Shown one piece after another: positions 1 through 10,272 of a DNA stretch of 64,000 nt; the stretch's first letter is position 1; the number at the start of each line of letters is the position of its first letter. Below the pieces are notes generated by a model. That model did no database searches, was not told the origin of the DNA, and saw nothing but the letters and a program-made list of their open reading frames with translations. The stretch comes from Paenisporosarcina antarctica (lineage in GTDB: Bacteria > Bacillota > Bacilli > Bacillales_A > Planococcaceae). The stretch lies in the NCBI RefSeq assembly GCF_004367585.1, contig NZ_CP038015.1, forward strand, positions 1,060,001 through 1,124,000, in the 5' to 3' direction. The translations under genes and the position numbers were made by a program.

Positions 1-1957
<1,957 letters not shown>

Positions 1958-2031
1958 AACAAATATGAATGGCTTTCAATGGCCCGTTTATCCAGTTTTG
2001 AGCGAACAAGCATATATTTTTTAAAAAAAGC

Positions 2032-2059
2032 TTGTAAATCTCATCAGACTTGGTATAAT
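2032..2059 (+). promoter_or_regulatory. candidate extended -10 promoter between 23S and 5S
   Basis: TTGTAA (2032-2037), a 16-base spacer and TATAAT (2054-2059), with TG one base upstream of the -10 (TGGTATAAT). A start near 2066 would precede the 5S gene by about 17 bases, so this could give independent transcription of 5S and the tRNA array. It is a sequence match only. Confidence 0.45.
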
Positions 2060-2082
2060 AAGTCTTGTCGTTAAAAAAGAAT

Positions 2083-2204
<122 letters not shown>

Positions 2205-2214
2205 GAAAAAATTT

Positions 2215-2290
2215 GGAGGATTAGCTCAGCTGGGAGAGCATCTGCCTTACAAGCAGAGGGTCGGCGGTTCGAGCCCGTCATCCTCCACCA
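2215..2290 (+). tRNA. tRNA-Val (TAC), CCA encoded
   Basis: Acceptor GGAGGAT pairs with ATCCTCC, the anticodon loop has TAC, and the T-loop is standard. First gene of a 20-gene array on one strand. Confidence 0.97.
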
Positions 2291-2308
2291 TGTTTTTTTC
2301 TACATATT

Positions 2309-2384
<76 letters not shown>

Positions 2385-2391
2385 CTATTTA

Positions 2392-2467
2392 GAGCCATTA
2401 GCTCAGTTGGTAGAGCATCTGACTTTTAATCAGAGGGTCGTAGGTTCGAATCCTACATGGCTCACCA
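2392..2467 (+). tRNA. tRNA-Lys (TTT), CCA encoded
   Basis: Acceptor GAGCCAT/ATGGCTC; anticodon loop CTTTTAA. Likely a substrate of the wobble-uridine pathway that includes the mnmM gene of this window (27897-28460). Confidence 0.97.
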
Positions 2468-2483
2468 TTTTTATTACTAAGTT

Positions 2484-2568
2484 GCGGGTATGGCGGAACT
2501 GGCAGACGCACTAGACTTAGGATCTAGCGCCGCAAGGCGTGGGGGTTCGACTCCCTTTACCCGCACCA
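2484..2568 (+). tRNA. tRNA-Leu (TAG), CCA encoded
   Basis: Class II tRNA with a long variable arm. Acceptor GCGGGTA/TACCCGC; anticodon TAG in stem CTAGA/TCTAG. Confidence 0.96.
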
Positions 2569-2586
2569 TTTTACATTTACATACGA

Positions 2587-2661
2587 GCGGAAGTAGTTCA
2601 GTGGTAGAACACCACCTTGCCAAGGTGGGGGTCGCGAGTTCGAACCTCGTCTTCCGCTCCA
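2587..2661 (+). tRNA. tRNA-Gly (GCC), CCA encoded
   Basis: Acceptor GCGGAAG/CTTCCGC; anticodon GCC in stem CCACC/GGTGG. Confidence 0.97.
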
Positions 2662-2675
2662 TAGATTCTTATAAT

Positions 2676-2764
2676 GCCGGGGTGGCGGAACTGGCAGACG
2701 CACAGGACTTAAAATCCTGCGGTAGGTGACTACCGTACCGGTTCGATTCCGGTCCTCGGCACCA
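2676..2764 (+). tRNA. tRNA-Leu (TAA), CCA encoded
   Basis: Class II tRNA. Acceptor GCCGGGG/CCTCGGC; anticodon TAA in stem CAGGA/TCCTG; long variable arm. Confidence 0.96.
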
Positions 2765-2787
2765 TTTTTTATAAAACAGCATATTTA

Positions 2788-2864
2788 GCGCCCGTAGCTC
2801 AATTGGATAGAGTACTTGACTACGAATCAAGCGGTTAGAGGTTCGAGTCCTCTCGGGCGCGCCA
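2788..2864 (+). tRNA. tRNA-Arg (ACG), CCA encoded
   Basis: Acceptor GCGCCCG/CGGGCGC; anticodon ACG, whose A34 is normally deaminated to inosine by TadA. Confidence 0.97.
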
Positions 2865-2877
2865 TTATTATTAACTT

Positions 2878-2954
2878 CGGGAAGTAGCTCAGCTTGGTAG
2901 AGCACTTGGTTTGGGACCAAGGGGTCGCAGGTTCGAATCCTGTCTTCCCGACCA
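2878..2954 (+). tRNA. tRNA-Pro (TGG), CCA encoded
   Basis: Acceptor CGGGAAG/CTTCCCG; anticodon TGG in stem CTTGG/CCAAG. Confidence 0.97.
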
Positions 2955-2974
2955 GTTTATTTTATCCCTTTTAA

Positions 2975-3050
2975 GGGGCCTTAGCTCAGCTGGGAGAGCG
3001 CCTGCCTTGCACGCAGGAGGTCAGCGGTTCGATCCCGCTAGGCTCCACCA
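2975..3050 (+). tRNA. tRNA-Ala (TGC), CCA encoded
   Basis: Acceptor GGGGCCT/AGGCTCC; anticodon TGC in stem CCTGC/GCAGG. Confidence 0.97.
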
Positions 3051-3075
3051 ATTATCTTATGAATTATTATATCCT

Positions 3076-3149
3076 GGCGGCCTAGCTCAGCTGGCTAGAG
3101 CGTACGGTTCATACCCGTGAGGTCGGGGGTTCGATCCCCTCGGCCGCCA
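3076..3149 (+). tRNA. tRNA-Met (CAT), elongator, CCA not encoded
   Basis: Acceptor GGCGGCC/GGCCGCC; anticodon loop TTCATAC. It lacks the C4-G69 and C5-G68 pairs that mark lysidine-modified tRNA-Ile2, and it occupies the Met slot of the trnB order, so elongator Met is preferred. The discriminator A is followed by TTT, so CCA must be added post-transcriptionally. Confidence 0.85.
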
Positions 3150-3156
3150 TTTTTTA

Positions 3157-3233
3157 GGACCTTTAGCTCAGTTGGTTAGAGCAGACGGCTCATAACCGTC
3201 CGGTCGCAGGTTCGAATCCTGCAAGGTCCACCA
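3157..3233 (+). tRNA. tRNA-Ile2 (CAT, lysidine type), CCA encoded
   Basis: Acceptor GGACCTT/AAGGTCC with C4-G69 and C5-G68, the pairs known as TilS identity elements in E. coli. Anticodon CAT. Its place between Met and Ser-TGA matches tRNA-Ile2 in B. subtilis trnB. Plain gene finders often label it Met. Confidence 0.75.
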
Positions 3234-3245
3234 CTTATATATCTC

Positions 3246-3338
3246 GGAGGTATACCCAAGTTCGGCTGAAGGGATCGGTCTTGAAAACCGACAGGGGAGT
3301 TAAATCCCGCGGGGGTTCGAATCCCTCTACCTCCTCCA
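3246..3338 (+). tRNA. tRNA-Ser (TGA), CCA encoded
   Basis: Class II tRNA. Acceptor GGAGGTA/TACCTCC; anticodon TGA in stem TCGGT/ACCGA; long variable arm. Confidence 0.96.
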
Positions 3339-3496
3339 TTTTTATTAAGTGATTGGTGAAATTTACTACATAGCAATTATTTTATCGTGGTGTGGAACAA
3401 ATCGCCAAACGAAGATGGCGATTTAACATCGAAGCTGATGAAGATGTCCAATAAGCAATAAGTGTAGGAATTTAGTCTTTGAAACAATAATATTAT
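3339..3496 (+). other. long tRNA spacer with a probable decayed fMet tRNA start
   Basis: At 158 bases this spacer is far longer than its neighbours (about 3-24 bases; only the Asp-Phe spacer, 76 bases, is also long). Bases 3382-3400 match the first bases of the downstream fMet gene and its lead-in at about 15 of 19 positions. An 8-bp inverted repeat (AAATCGCC/GGCGATTT, 3399-3424) follows. Shared words (AATAAGCAAT, GAAGCTGA) link it to the 3653-3728 spacer, suggesting past recombination within the array. No gene seen. Confidence 0.4.
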
Positions 3497-3574
<78 letters not shown>

Positions 3575-3576
3575 AT

Positions 3577-3652
3577 GGTCCCGTGGTGTAGCGGTTAACA
3601 TGCCTGCCTGTCACGCAGGAGATCGCCGGTTCGATCCCGGTCGGGACCGCCA
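3577..3652 (+). tRNA. tRNA-Asp (GTC), CCA encoded
   Basis: Acceptor GGTCCCG/CGGGACC; anticodon GTC in stem CCTGC/GCAGG. Starts three bases after fMet. Confidence 0.97.
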
Positions 3653-3690
3653 TTTTTATAAAGTATTAAGAATTGGAATAAGCAATGAAG

Positions 3691-3720
3691 CTGACAAAGA
3701 GATTCGAATCTTAGTACAAT
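3691..3720 (+). promoter_or_regulatory. candidate internal promoter in the tRNA array
   Basis: CTGACA (3691-3696), an 18-base spacer and TACAAT (3715-3720) lie directly upstream of tRNA-Phe in the 76-base Asp-Phe spacer. The match is moderate and the spacing one base long. It could boost the last six tRNAs. Confidence 0.3.
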
Positions 3721-3728
3721 TTGATAGT

Positions 3729-3804
3729 GGCTCAGTAGCTCAGTCGGTAGAGCAAAGGACTGAAAATCCTTGTGTCGGCGGTTCGATTCCGTCCTGAGCC
3801 ACCA
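3729..3804 (+). tRNA. tRNA-Phe (GAA), CCA encoded
   Basis: Acceptor GGCTCAG/CTGAGCC; anticodon GAA. Followed after four bases by Gly-TCC; the His tRNA usually found here in trnB is absent. Confidence 0.97.
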
Positions 3805-3808
3805 TATT

Positions 3809-3882
3809 GCGGGTGTAGTTTAGTGGTAAAACCTCAGCCTTCCAAGCTGATGATGAGAGTTCGATTCTCTTCACCCGCTCCA
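3809..3882 (+). tRNA. tRNA-Gly (TCC), CCA encoded
   Basis: Acceptor GCGGGTG/CACCCGC; anticodon TCC in stem TCAGC/GCTGA. Confidence 0.97.
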
Positions 3883-3887
3883 AATGT

Positions 3888-3964
<77 letters not shown>

Positions 3965-3965
3965 T

Positions 3966-4040
3966 TCCGAAGTAGCTCAGTGGTAGAGCACCGCACTGTT
4001 AATGCGATGGTCGTAGGTTCGAGTCCTACCTTCGGAGCCA
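3966..4040 (+). tRNA. tRNA-Asn (GTT), CCA encoded
   Basis: Acceptor TCCGAAG/CTTCGGA; anticodon GTT. One base separates it from the tRNA-Ile CCA. Confidence 0.97.
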
Positions 4041-4044
4041 ATCT

Positions 4045-4135
4045 GGGGAAGTACTCAAGCGGCTGAAGAGGCGCCCCTGCTAAGGGTGTAGGTCGGGTGA
4101 CCGGCGCGAGGGTTCAAATCCCTCCTTCTCCGCCA
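4045..4135 (+). tRNA. tRNA-Ser (GCT), CCA encoded
   Basis: Class II tRNA. Acceptor GGGGAAG/CTTCTCC with one G-U pair; anticodon GCT; long variable arm. Confidence 0.95.
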
Positions 4136-4139
4136 GATA

Positions 4140-4211
4140 GGCCCCTTGGTCAAGCGGTTAAGACACCGCCCTTTCACGGCGGTAACACGGGTTCGATTCC
4201 CGTAGGGGTCA
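4140..4211 (+). tRNA. tRNA-Glu (TTC), CCA not encoded
   Basis: Acceptor GGCCCCT/AGGGGTC with one G-U pair; anticodon TTC in stem CCGCC/GGCGG. The 3' A is followed by TTT, so CCA is not encoded. Last gene of the array. Confidence 0.96.
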
Positions 4212-4221
4212 TTTAAAAAGG

Positions 4222-4252
4222 TGCGCTATCTTCGGGATAGCGTGTTTTTTTA
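4222..4252 (+). terminator. terminator of the rRNA-tRNA operon
   Basis: Seven-bp stem CGCTATC/GATAGCG with a TTCGG loop (4224-4242), then TGTTTTTTTT. It follows tRNA-Glu by 10 bases. Confidence 0.9.
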
Positions 4253-4345
4253 TGCATAAATGTCGAAATATAGCGAATTGTGACAAGTGGAAATGAAAGC
4301 TCTTAAAATTAGCATTAGAATTGGATAATTTACAAATACAAAATA

Positions 4346-4382
4346 AAAACCGCAACTGCTTATAGAAGCATTGCGGTTTTTC
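4346..4382 (-). terminator. terminator of menA
   Basis: Long inverted repeat with AAAACCGCAA on one arm and TTGCGGTTTT on the other, bordered by A and T runs, directly after the menA stop. It works for the minus strand and can also stop read-through from the tRNA side. Confidence 0.85.
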
Positions 4383-4384
4383 TG

Positions 4385-5299
4385 TTATTTAAGTAAATAA
4401 CTAATTAATAATCCTAATCCGAGCAAGAAACCAAATATAGTATTTGTTAATGCAGTATCTTTCATAGCTGGTGCTACTTCAAAATTATGTACTTTCCTCT
4501 TAAAAATTAGAATTGCACGTACTGGTTTTTTTACGCTTAACATAATAAGAAGAGCCCAAGGTGTAACTACGCCAAAAATAACTAAAACTATTATCCACAC
4601 ATATGAAACTACGAACAACGCTAGTAATACATCAATGGCTCGTTTACGACCAATTAAAATGGCCATTGTTTTACGACCGCTTTCTTTATCGCCATCTAAA
4701 TCTCGAATATTGTTAGATAGCATAATTGCTGCAACAAGAAGCATACTTGGAACAGACAGTAATAGAGCAATCGTTGTAATGTCACCTGTTTGAATAAAAA
4801 AAGCAATTAAAACAATTAACATGCCCATGAATATTCCAGAGAACAATTCACCAAAAGGAGTATAAGCAATTGGATATGGACCACCAGTATATAAATAACC
4901 AATGGCCATTGCCACAGCTCCAACAACAGCTAATAGCCAAGTGGTTTGGATACATATATATATGCCCAATAAAATCGAAATTGCATAAAGCAATAATGCA
5001 AGTTGCATAACTGTTTTAGGCTTAACACCGTTTCTTACGATGGCACCACCAATTCCAACTGACTTTTCATTATCTAACCCTCGTGTAAAGTCGTAGTACT
5101 CATTAAACATATTTGTTGCAGCTTGGATATGCATACTTGCAAATAACATGGCAAAAAATAAAGTCCAGTGTATTTCAATATAAGAAATTGCAATCATTGT
5201 TCCTAAAAATACTGGGACGAATGATGCAGTTAATGTATGAGGCCTTGTTAATTGCCACCATATACGCCAGCCAGTATCAGCTTTTAATTCGTGTGACAT
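4385..5299 (-). CDS. menA: 1,4-dihydroxy-2-naphthoate polyprenyltransferase
   Basis: Membrane prenyltransferase of the UbiA family. It joins a polyprenyl chain to 1,4-dihydroxy-2-naphthoate, giving demethylmenaquinone. The 304-residue protein has about eight to nine hydrophobic segments. It has two Asp-rich prenyl-diphosphate/Mg sites: NEYYDFTRGLD at about 66-76 and NNIRDLDGDKESGRKT at about 196-211. The start is the ATG at 5299 after AAGGAGAGG; a longer ORF to 5350 has no better ribosome site and adds a non-family N-terminus. It is divergent from menF, the usual arrangement in Bacillales. The functional call rests on the motifs and on the men cluster beside it. Confidence 0.96.
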   Translation of the reverse strand: MSHELKADTGWRIWWQLTRPHTLTASFVPVFLGTMIAISYIEIHWTLFFAMLFASMHIQAATNMFNEYYDFTRGLDNEKSVGIGGAIVRNGVKPKTVMQLALLLYAISILLGIYICIQTTWLLAVVGAVAMAIGYLYTGGPYPIAYTPFGELFSGIFMGMLIVLIAFFIQTGDITTIALLLSVPSMLLVAAIMLSNNIRDLDGDKESGRKTMAILIGRKRAIDVLLALFVVSYVWIIVLVIFGVVTPWALLIMLSVKKPVRAILIFKRKVHNFEVAPAMKDTALTNTIFGFLLGLGLLISYLLK

Positions 5300-5473
5300 G
5301 TAGCTTCCTCTCCTTATTCTTTTTTCACCTCCCTTATTGTACTTCATCAACTTAATTATAGGTAGATTGTTTGCTTATCTGATGCTGAATCGTGAATAAA
5401 GAGGTATGATAGAAGGTAGGATATTGAAGGATCTTTACATTTTTGTGAAGACCTATTTACGGAGGGAAACTGG

Positions 5474-6856
5474 ATGATTCAGAAGTCAATTACATCCATA
5501 GGTTACGCAATCGAAGATCTATCTTCGGGCGTACATTTTTATACAGAAACAATTGAAGTAAGTAGATTATCCTCTATTGCTTTTTTTGAAGCAGGGGAGT
5601 CATATAAAGGACAGCGATTTTATTGGCAAAACCGTGAAAAAACATTTACCTTAGTTGGACTTGGTCATGCCCATGTTATTACAAGTTCCTCAGAGGACAA
5701 ACGCTTTGAGGAAGTTGATAAACAATGGAGTGAACTATGTTCTAAAATTGTAAATGAGGAACATGATTTACAACCAATTTTATTTGGTGGTTTTTCATTT
5801 GACCCGGCAAACCAATTATCTTCTGAGTGGGACATGTTCCCTTCAGCTTACTTTGCTGTTCCTTCATTTCAACTGGTTATTCGAGACGACAGAGTTTTTA
5901 TTAGTATTCATTTAGTAACGAAGGAGAAAGACTCACAACATCGATTTGATCAGTTGCGCTCTGAACGAGATGATTTAATTCATGCAGCGCAAGTAAGAGA
6001 ATTAAAGCCATATGCAAAACCGTTGTTAACGAACTTAGAAGAGCGTTTTAAAGAACTCTATTTAGATGCGGTTTCTCATGTTACTAAATTGATACGTACT
6101 GGAGAAGCTCAGAAAGTCGTGATCGCACGTTCGTTAACCTTAACATTTGCTGAAGATGTCAGTTCGCCTTCAGCCATGTACCATGTGTCAAAAGAACAAC
6201 CAGAAAGTTTTCTGTTTGGTTTAGAGCTTGCTGACAATTTATTCTTTGGGGCTACACCTGAAAGATTAGTGAAGGTAGAAAATCGAAGAGCACTTTCTAC
6301 ATGTTTAGCAGGTTCTATTAAACGAGGTCAGACTGCAACAGAAGATCAGCAACTTGGCAATGAACTATTGCAGGATTTAAAAAACCTTGAAGAACATCAA
6401 TACGTGGTTGATATGATTACCAAAGTATTTACTAAATATTGTGAGGCTGTTAAAGTACCAAAATATCCAAAACTGATGAAAATTAGAGATATTCAGCATT
6501 TATATACTCCAGTTGAAGGTCAATTGCAAAAAGGTCAAGGTCTATTGCAACTTGTGAAAGACTTGCATCCAACTCCAGCTTTAGGCGGAGAACCACGTGG
6601 CGATGCCATGGCCATTATTCGAATGGTTGAGCAAATGAATCGCGGTTATTATGCTGCTCCAGTTGGTTGGATTGATGCTGCAGGTAATGGAGAGTTTGCT
6701 GTTGCCATTAGGTCAGCTTTATTAAACAAACAAAATGCGTACTTATATGCTGGTGGGGGAATCGTAGCAGATTCAGACCCAACTTCGGAATATGCTGAAA
6801 CCTTAGTGAAATTCAGACCGATGTTACGAACTCTTGGGGGCAAGTTAAATGGATAA
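5474..6856 (+). CDS. menF: isochorismate synthase (menaquinone-specific)
   Basis: Chorismate-binding enzyme that converts chorismate to isochorismate, the entry step of menaquinone synthesis. The 460-residue length is normal. The C-terminal chorismate fold carries EEHQYVVDMI at about 305 and GGEPRGDAM at about 370. Start ATG follows GGAGGG at 5461. The end overlaps menD by 8 bases (ATGGATAA), implying translational coupling. A -10-like TATGAT at 5405 and a small hairpin at 5428-5454 precede it, but no convincing -35 is seen. Other chorismate-binding enzymes (TrpE, PabB) are unlikely given the men operon. Confidence 0.96.
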   Translation: MIQKSITSIGYAIEDLSSGVHFYTETIEVSRLSSIAFFEAGESYKGQRFYWQNREKTFTLVGLGHAHVITSSSEDKRFEEVDKQWSELCSKIVNEEHDLQPILFGGFSFDPANQLSSEWDMFPSAYFAVPSFQLVIRDDRVFISIHLVTKEKDSQHRFDQLRSERDDLIHAAQVRELKPYAKPLLTNLEERFKELYLDAVSHVTKLIRTGEAQKVVIARSLTLTFAEDVSSPSAMYHVSKEQPESFLFGLELADNLFFGATPERLVKVENRRALSTCLAGSIKRGQTATEDQQLGNELLQDLKNLEEHQYVVDMITKVFTKYCEAVKVPKYPKLMKIRDIQHLYTPVEGQLQKGQGLLQLVKDLHPTPALGGEPRGDAMAIIRMVEQMNRGYYAAPVGWIDAAGNGEFAVAIRSALLNKQNAYLYAGGGIVADSDPTSEYAETLVKFRPMLRTLGGKLNG

Positions 6857-8567
6857 TCGTGCAAACTTAACCGAGTACGTTCATACTATCGTGCAAACTT
6901 TTCTTCAAGCTGGTGTTCAGGACGTTGTGATCAGTCCAGGTTCTCGCTCTACACCTCTAGCTTATGCGTTTAGTCAAACACAAGCTTTTAACACATATAT
7001 GCAAATTGACGAGCGTTCAGCTGGATTCTTTGCTTTAGGATTGGCAAAAGTTAAACAAAATCCAGTGTTGTTGCTTTGTACTTCTGGAACTGCAGCGGCT
7101 AACTATTTCCCGTCAATTGTGGAAGCTAACTATGCAAGAATTCCACTCATTGTCTTAACGGCAGACAGACCTCACGAGTTGCGAGAAGTTGGCGCACCGC
7201 AAGCTATAGATCAAGTTCATTTATATGGGAATCACGTTAAATGGAGTGTGGATTTTCCTTTAGCGGACGGCTACAAAGAAACGATCCCTTTTGTTGAGAG
7301 ACATACTGGACGAGCAGTTACTTTGGCAAAGGCTGCACCAATGGGTCCCATACATATAAACATCCCGTTTCGCGAGCCGTTACTACTCGACTTTGATTAC
7401 GAAGTACAACCATCAACGTACCAACAGTCGATTTCAGGGTCAATTGTTGCTTCTCAATCATCCATTAAGTTGGTTGAAGAGATGATTGTGAATACCAAGA
7501 GGGGATTCATAATTGTTGGTGAACTATCTGGTGATTTTTCAAAACAAGATTTTTGGACTTTCGCTAAATCACTTCAGTGGCCAATAATAGCTGATGCACT
7601 TTCCCAACTTCGCACGGAAGTTCCTGAAGGATGCCAACATTTGTTGATAGATCAGTACGATGCTCTGTTGAAAAGTGAGAATTTTAAAAAGACAGTAAAT
7701 CCAGAATTAGTCTTGCGATTTGGTGCACAACCTGTGTCAAAACCACTTTCCCTTTTCTTGAAAGAATATAGACCTGCTGTCTATATTGTTATTGATGAAA
7801 ATCCTTTATTCCGCGATTCTTTAGGTGTAGCAACTCATCATATACATTCAATTCCACAAGTATTTTGGAATGAAGTAAATCAAGTACAAATCAATGAAAC
7901 ACTGAACATCTGGACACAAGCGAATTCGATTGCAACGGAACATATTGAACGTTACATTGACGAACAACAAGATGAAGGCGCATTTGCCGGAAAGTTATTT
8001 AATCTATTACCTGATGGTAGTGATTTAATATCAGGAAGCAGCATGCCAATTCGTGATGTCGATACATTCTTTAATCAAACAACTAAAGATATCGCCATCT
8101 ATGCAAATCGTGGAACAAATGGAATAGACGGAGTAGTATCAACTGCTCTAGGCATACAACAAGCTAGAAAGCGACCAGCTACCCTTTTAATTGGTGACAT
8201 TTCCTTCTTACATGATAGCAATGGCTTATTGGTCTCCCGTTTTCACGAGACAGATCTCACCATCGTTGTGATGAATAATGACGGAGGGGGAATTTTCTCA
8301 TATTTACCGCAGTCCAAGGAAGAAACATATTTTGAGAAGCTGTTCGGCACGCCAACAGGTTTAACATTTGACTCTATCGCAACTATGTATCAAGCAGAAT
8401 ATTTTGCAGTAGATTCAAAGGAAACATTTGAAGATGCTTTTACTACCCGTAAGCTCACGGATTTACGCATCATTGAAGTGAAGACGAATCGTCAAGAAAA
8501 TGTGATAGCGCATCGTCATTTATGGAGCGGCATCACCGAGGAGTTAGATCAACTGTGGAGCAATTAA
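6849..8567 (+). CDS. menD: SEPHCHC synthase (MenD)
   Basis: Thiamine-diphosphate enzyme that adds decarboxylated 2-oxoglutarate to isochorismate, making SEPHCHC. The protein has 572 residues, with the three-domain layout of the family: N-terminal pyrimidine-binding domain (SPGSRSTPLA at about 29, conserved Glu in QIDERSAGF at about 57) and C-terminal ThDP domain (GDISFLHDSNG at about 448). It overlaps menF by 8 bases and runs past the start of menH, so the operon is tightly packed. The start is fixed by the overlap; I see no alternative. Confidence 0.97.
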   Translation: MDNRANLTEYVHTIVQTFLQAGVQDVVISPGSRSTPLAYAFSQTQAFNTYMQIDERSAGFFALGLAKVKQNPVLLLCTSGTAAANYFPSIVEANYARIPLIVLTADRPHELREVGAPQAIDQVHLYGNHVKWSVDFPLADGYKETIPFVERHTGRAVTLAKAAPMGPIHINIPFREPLLLDFDYEVQPSTYQQSISGSIVASQSSIKLVEEMIVNTKRGFIIVGELSGDFSKQDFWTFAKSLQWPIIADALSQLRTEVPEGCQHLLIDQYDALLKSENFKKTVNPELVLRFGAQPVSKPLSLFLKEYRPAVYIVIDENPLFRDSLGVATHHIHSIPQVFWNEVNQVQINETLNIWTQANSIATEHIERYIDEQQDEGAFAGKLFNLLPDGSDLISGSSMPIRDVDTFFNQTTKDIAIYANRGTNGIDGVVSTALGIQQARKRPATLLIGDISFLHDSNGLLVSRFHETDLTIVVMNNDGGGIFSYLPQSKEETYFEKLFGTPTGLTFDSIATMYQAEYFAVDSKETFEDAFTTRKLTDLRIIEVKTNRQENVIAHRHLWSGITEELDQLWSN

Positions 8568-9373
8568 TTAAAAGTGTTCGAGGAGTAAAGATTGGTTATT
8601 CCATCATGAATAAAGAAGCATCTGAGACGATGGTTTTTTTACATGGTTTTACAGGGAGCATGAAAACTTGGGAACCCATAATAGAATGCCTTCCTTCAAC
8701 AGTCAGATGTATTGCAGTGGATTTATTGGGACATGGTAAGACGGATGCTCCGCAAGAAACACGACGCTATGAAATGAAAGAGCAACTTCTTGATTTACAT
8801 GCGCTGTTTGTTTCGCTTCAAGTAACTAATTTTACGCTCGTTGGTTATTCGATGGGGGGACGTATTGCCCTTGCTTATACGCTTACTTATCCAAAATATG
8901 TTAGACGCTTAGTATTGGAAAGCGCGTCTCCAGGACTGCAATTAGTAATTGAACAACAAGCAAGATTAAAGGCAGATGAATTGTTAGCGATAAAAATAGA
9001 AGGTGAAGGATTACTAGCATTCGTTGACTTCTGGCAGAACATACCGCTATTCCAATCACAAAAGAAACTTTCTGATTTGAAACAACAGGCCATCCGACAA
9101 GAACGGCTTCAGCAATCTTCTTTAGGATTAGCGAGTAGTTTAAAAGGGATGGGAACAGGAAGCCAACCATCCTATTGGTCACAATTAAATCAATTAAAAA
9201 TACCGGTAACAATTATTACTGGAGCGCTCGATGAAAAATTCCAGTTAATTGCGCAACAAATGAAAAATTGCATAGAAAACAGCCAACATCTTGAAGTTTT
9301 AGCTGTTGGACATGCGATTCATGTGGAAAATCCCGTTCAGTTTGCTACAATAATAATGGAGCAAATGAAATGA
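8555..9373 (+). CDS. menH: SHCHC synthase, alpha/beta hydrolase
   Basis: Alpha/beta-hydrolase that removes pyruvate from SEPHCHC to give SHCHC. The catalytic triad is visible: Ser in GYSMGG (about residue 99), Asp in TGALDEKF (about 226) and His in VGHAIH (about 252). I chose the GTG at 8555 because GAGGAG lies at 8538-8543; an in-frame ATG at 8522 has no ribosome site. With this start the protein is 272 residues and overlaps menD by 13 bases. It sits between menD and menB in the standard order. Confidence 0.93.
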   Translation: MEQLIKSVRGVKIGYSIMNKEASETMVFLHGFTGSMKTWEPIIECLPSTVRCIAVDLLGHGKTDAPQETRRYEMKEQLLDLHALFVSLQVTNFTLVGYSMGGRIALAYTLTYPKYVRRLVLESASPGLQLVIEQQARLKADELLAIKIEGEGLLAFVDFWQNIPLFQSQKKLSDLKQQAIRQERLQQSSLGLASSLKGMGTGSQPSYWSQLNQLKIPVTIITGALDEKFQLIAQQMKNCIENSQHLEVLAVGHAIHVENPVQFATIIMEQMK

Positions 9374-9392
9374 TTATTTTAGGAGGAAGAGT

Positions 9393-10211
9393 ATGACACG
9401 TCAATGGGTATCAGAACGTACATATGAAGATATTAAATATGAAACATATAACGGAATCGCAAAAATCACAATTAACCGTCCGGAAGTTCGCAACGCGTTC
9501 CGTCCAAAAACAGTTAAAGAATTACTAGAAGCATTTACATATGCAAGAGACGATTCTAAAGTTGGAGTGATCGTCTTAACTGGTGAGGGTGAAAAAGCTT
9601 TCTGTTCAGGTGGAGACCAATCAGTACGAGGCCACGGTGGATATGTTGGGGAAGATGAAATTCCTCGCTTAAACGTTCTTGACTTGCAACGTTTAATTCG
9701 TGTAATTCCGAAGCCAGTTGTTGCAATGGTAGCTGGTTATGCAATTGGTGGCGGACATGTCCTTCACGTTGTATGTGATTTAACAATTGCTGCTGACAAT
9801 GCAATCTTTGGACAAACAGGTCCTAAAGTTGGTTCATTTGATGCGGGTTATGGTTCAGGATATCTTGCTCGTATTATCGGCCATAAAAAAGCACGTGAAA
9901 TTTGGTACTTATGCCGCCAATATGATGCACAAGCGGCACTTGATATGGGCTTAGTTAATACGGTTGTCCCTTACGCACAATTAGAAGATGAGACCGTACA
10001 ATGGTGTGAAGAAATGCTTTCCATGTCTCCGACAGCGCTACGTTTCTTAAAAGCAGCGATGAATGCAGATACAGATGGTTTAGCAGGTTTACAACAATTA
10101 GCAGGAGATGCTACTCTTCTTTACTATACAACTGATGAAGCGAAAGAAGGTCGCGATGCCTTTAAGGAAAAACGTAAACCTGACTTCGGTCAATTCCCTC
10201 GTTTCCCTTGA
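9393..10211 (+). CDS. menB: 1,4-dihydroxy-2-naphthoyl-CoA synthase
   Basis: Crotonase-family enzyme that closes the naphthoate ring from o-succinylbenzoyl-CoA. The 272 residues match the family length. The oxyanion-hole glycines are in CSGGDQ and [11 protein letters not shown], and the typical [10 protein letters not shown] and WYLCRQY segments are present. It starts ATG after a strong AGGAGG. A terminator-like hairpin (10227-10256) follows, separating it from menE and menC. Confidence 0.98.
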   Translation: MTRQWVSERTYEDIKYETYNGIAKITINRPEVRNAFRPKTVKELLEAFTYARDDSKVGVIVLTGEGEKAFCSGGDQSVRGHGGYVGEDEIPRLNVLDLQRLIRVIPKPVVAMVAGYAIGGGHVLHVVCDLTIAADNAIFGQTGPKVGSFDAGYGSGYLARIIGHKKAREIWYLCRQYDAQAALDMGLVNTVVPYAQLEDETVQWCEEMLSMSPTALRFLKAAMNADTDGLAGLQQLAGDATLLYYTTDEAKEGRDAFKEKRKPDFGQFPRFP

Positions 10212-10226
10212 TAACAACATTTCTCA

Positions 10227-10256
10227 AGCTGTCCTTAAAAGAAGGGCAGCTTTTTC
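10227..10256 (+). terminator. intrinsic terminator or attenuator inside the men operon
   Basis: Ten-bp stem AGCTGTCCTT/AAGGGCAGCT with an AAAAG loop, followed by TTTTC, 16 bases after the menB stop. menE starts only 17 bases later with no room for a promoter, so read-through is probably partial and lowers menE-menC expression. Confidence 0.75.
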
Positions 10257-10272
10257 TAAAGGTGGGTTAAAC

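Noticed and set aside
8901-9212. 103-codon minus-strand frame with hydrophobic residues inside menH
   Set aside because: Fully antisense to a well-supported gene, no ribosome site; a shadow frame.
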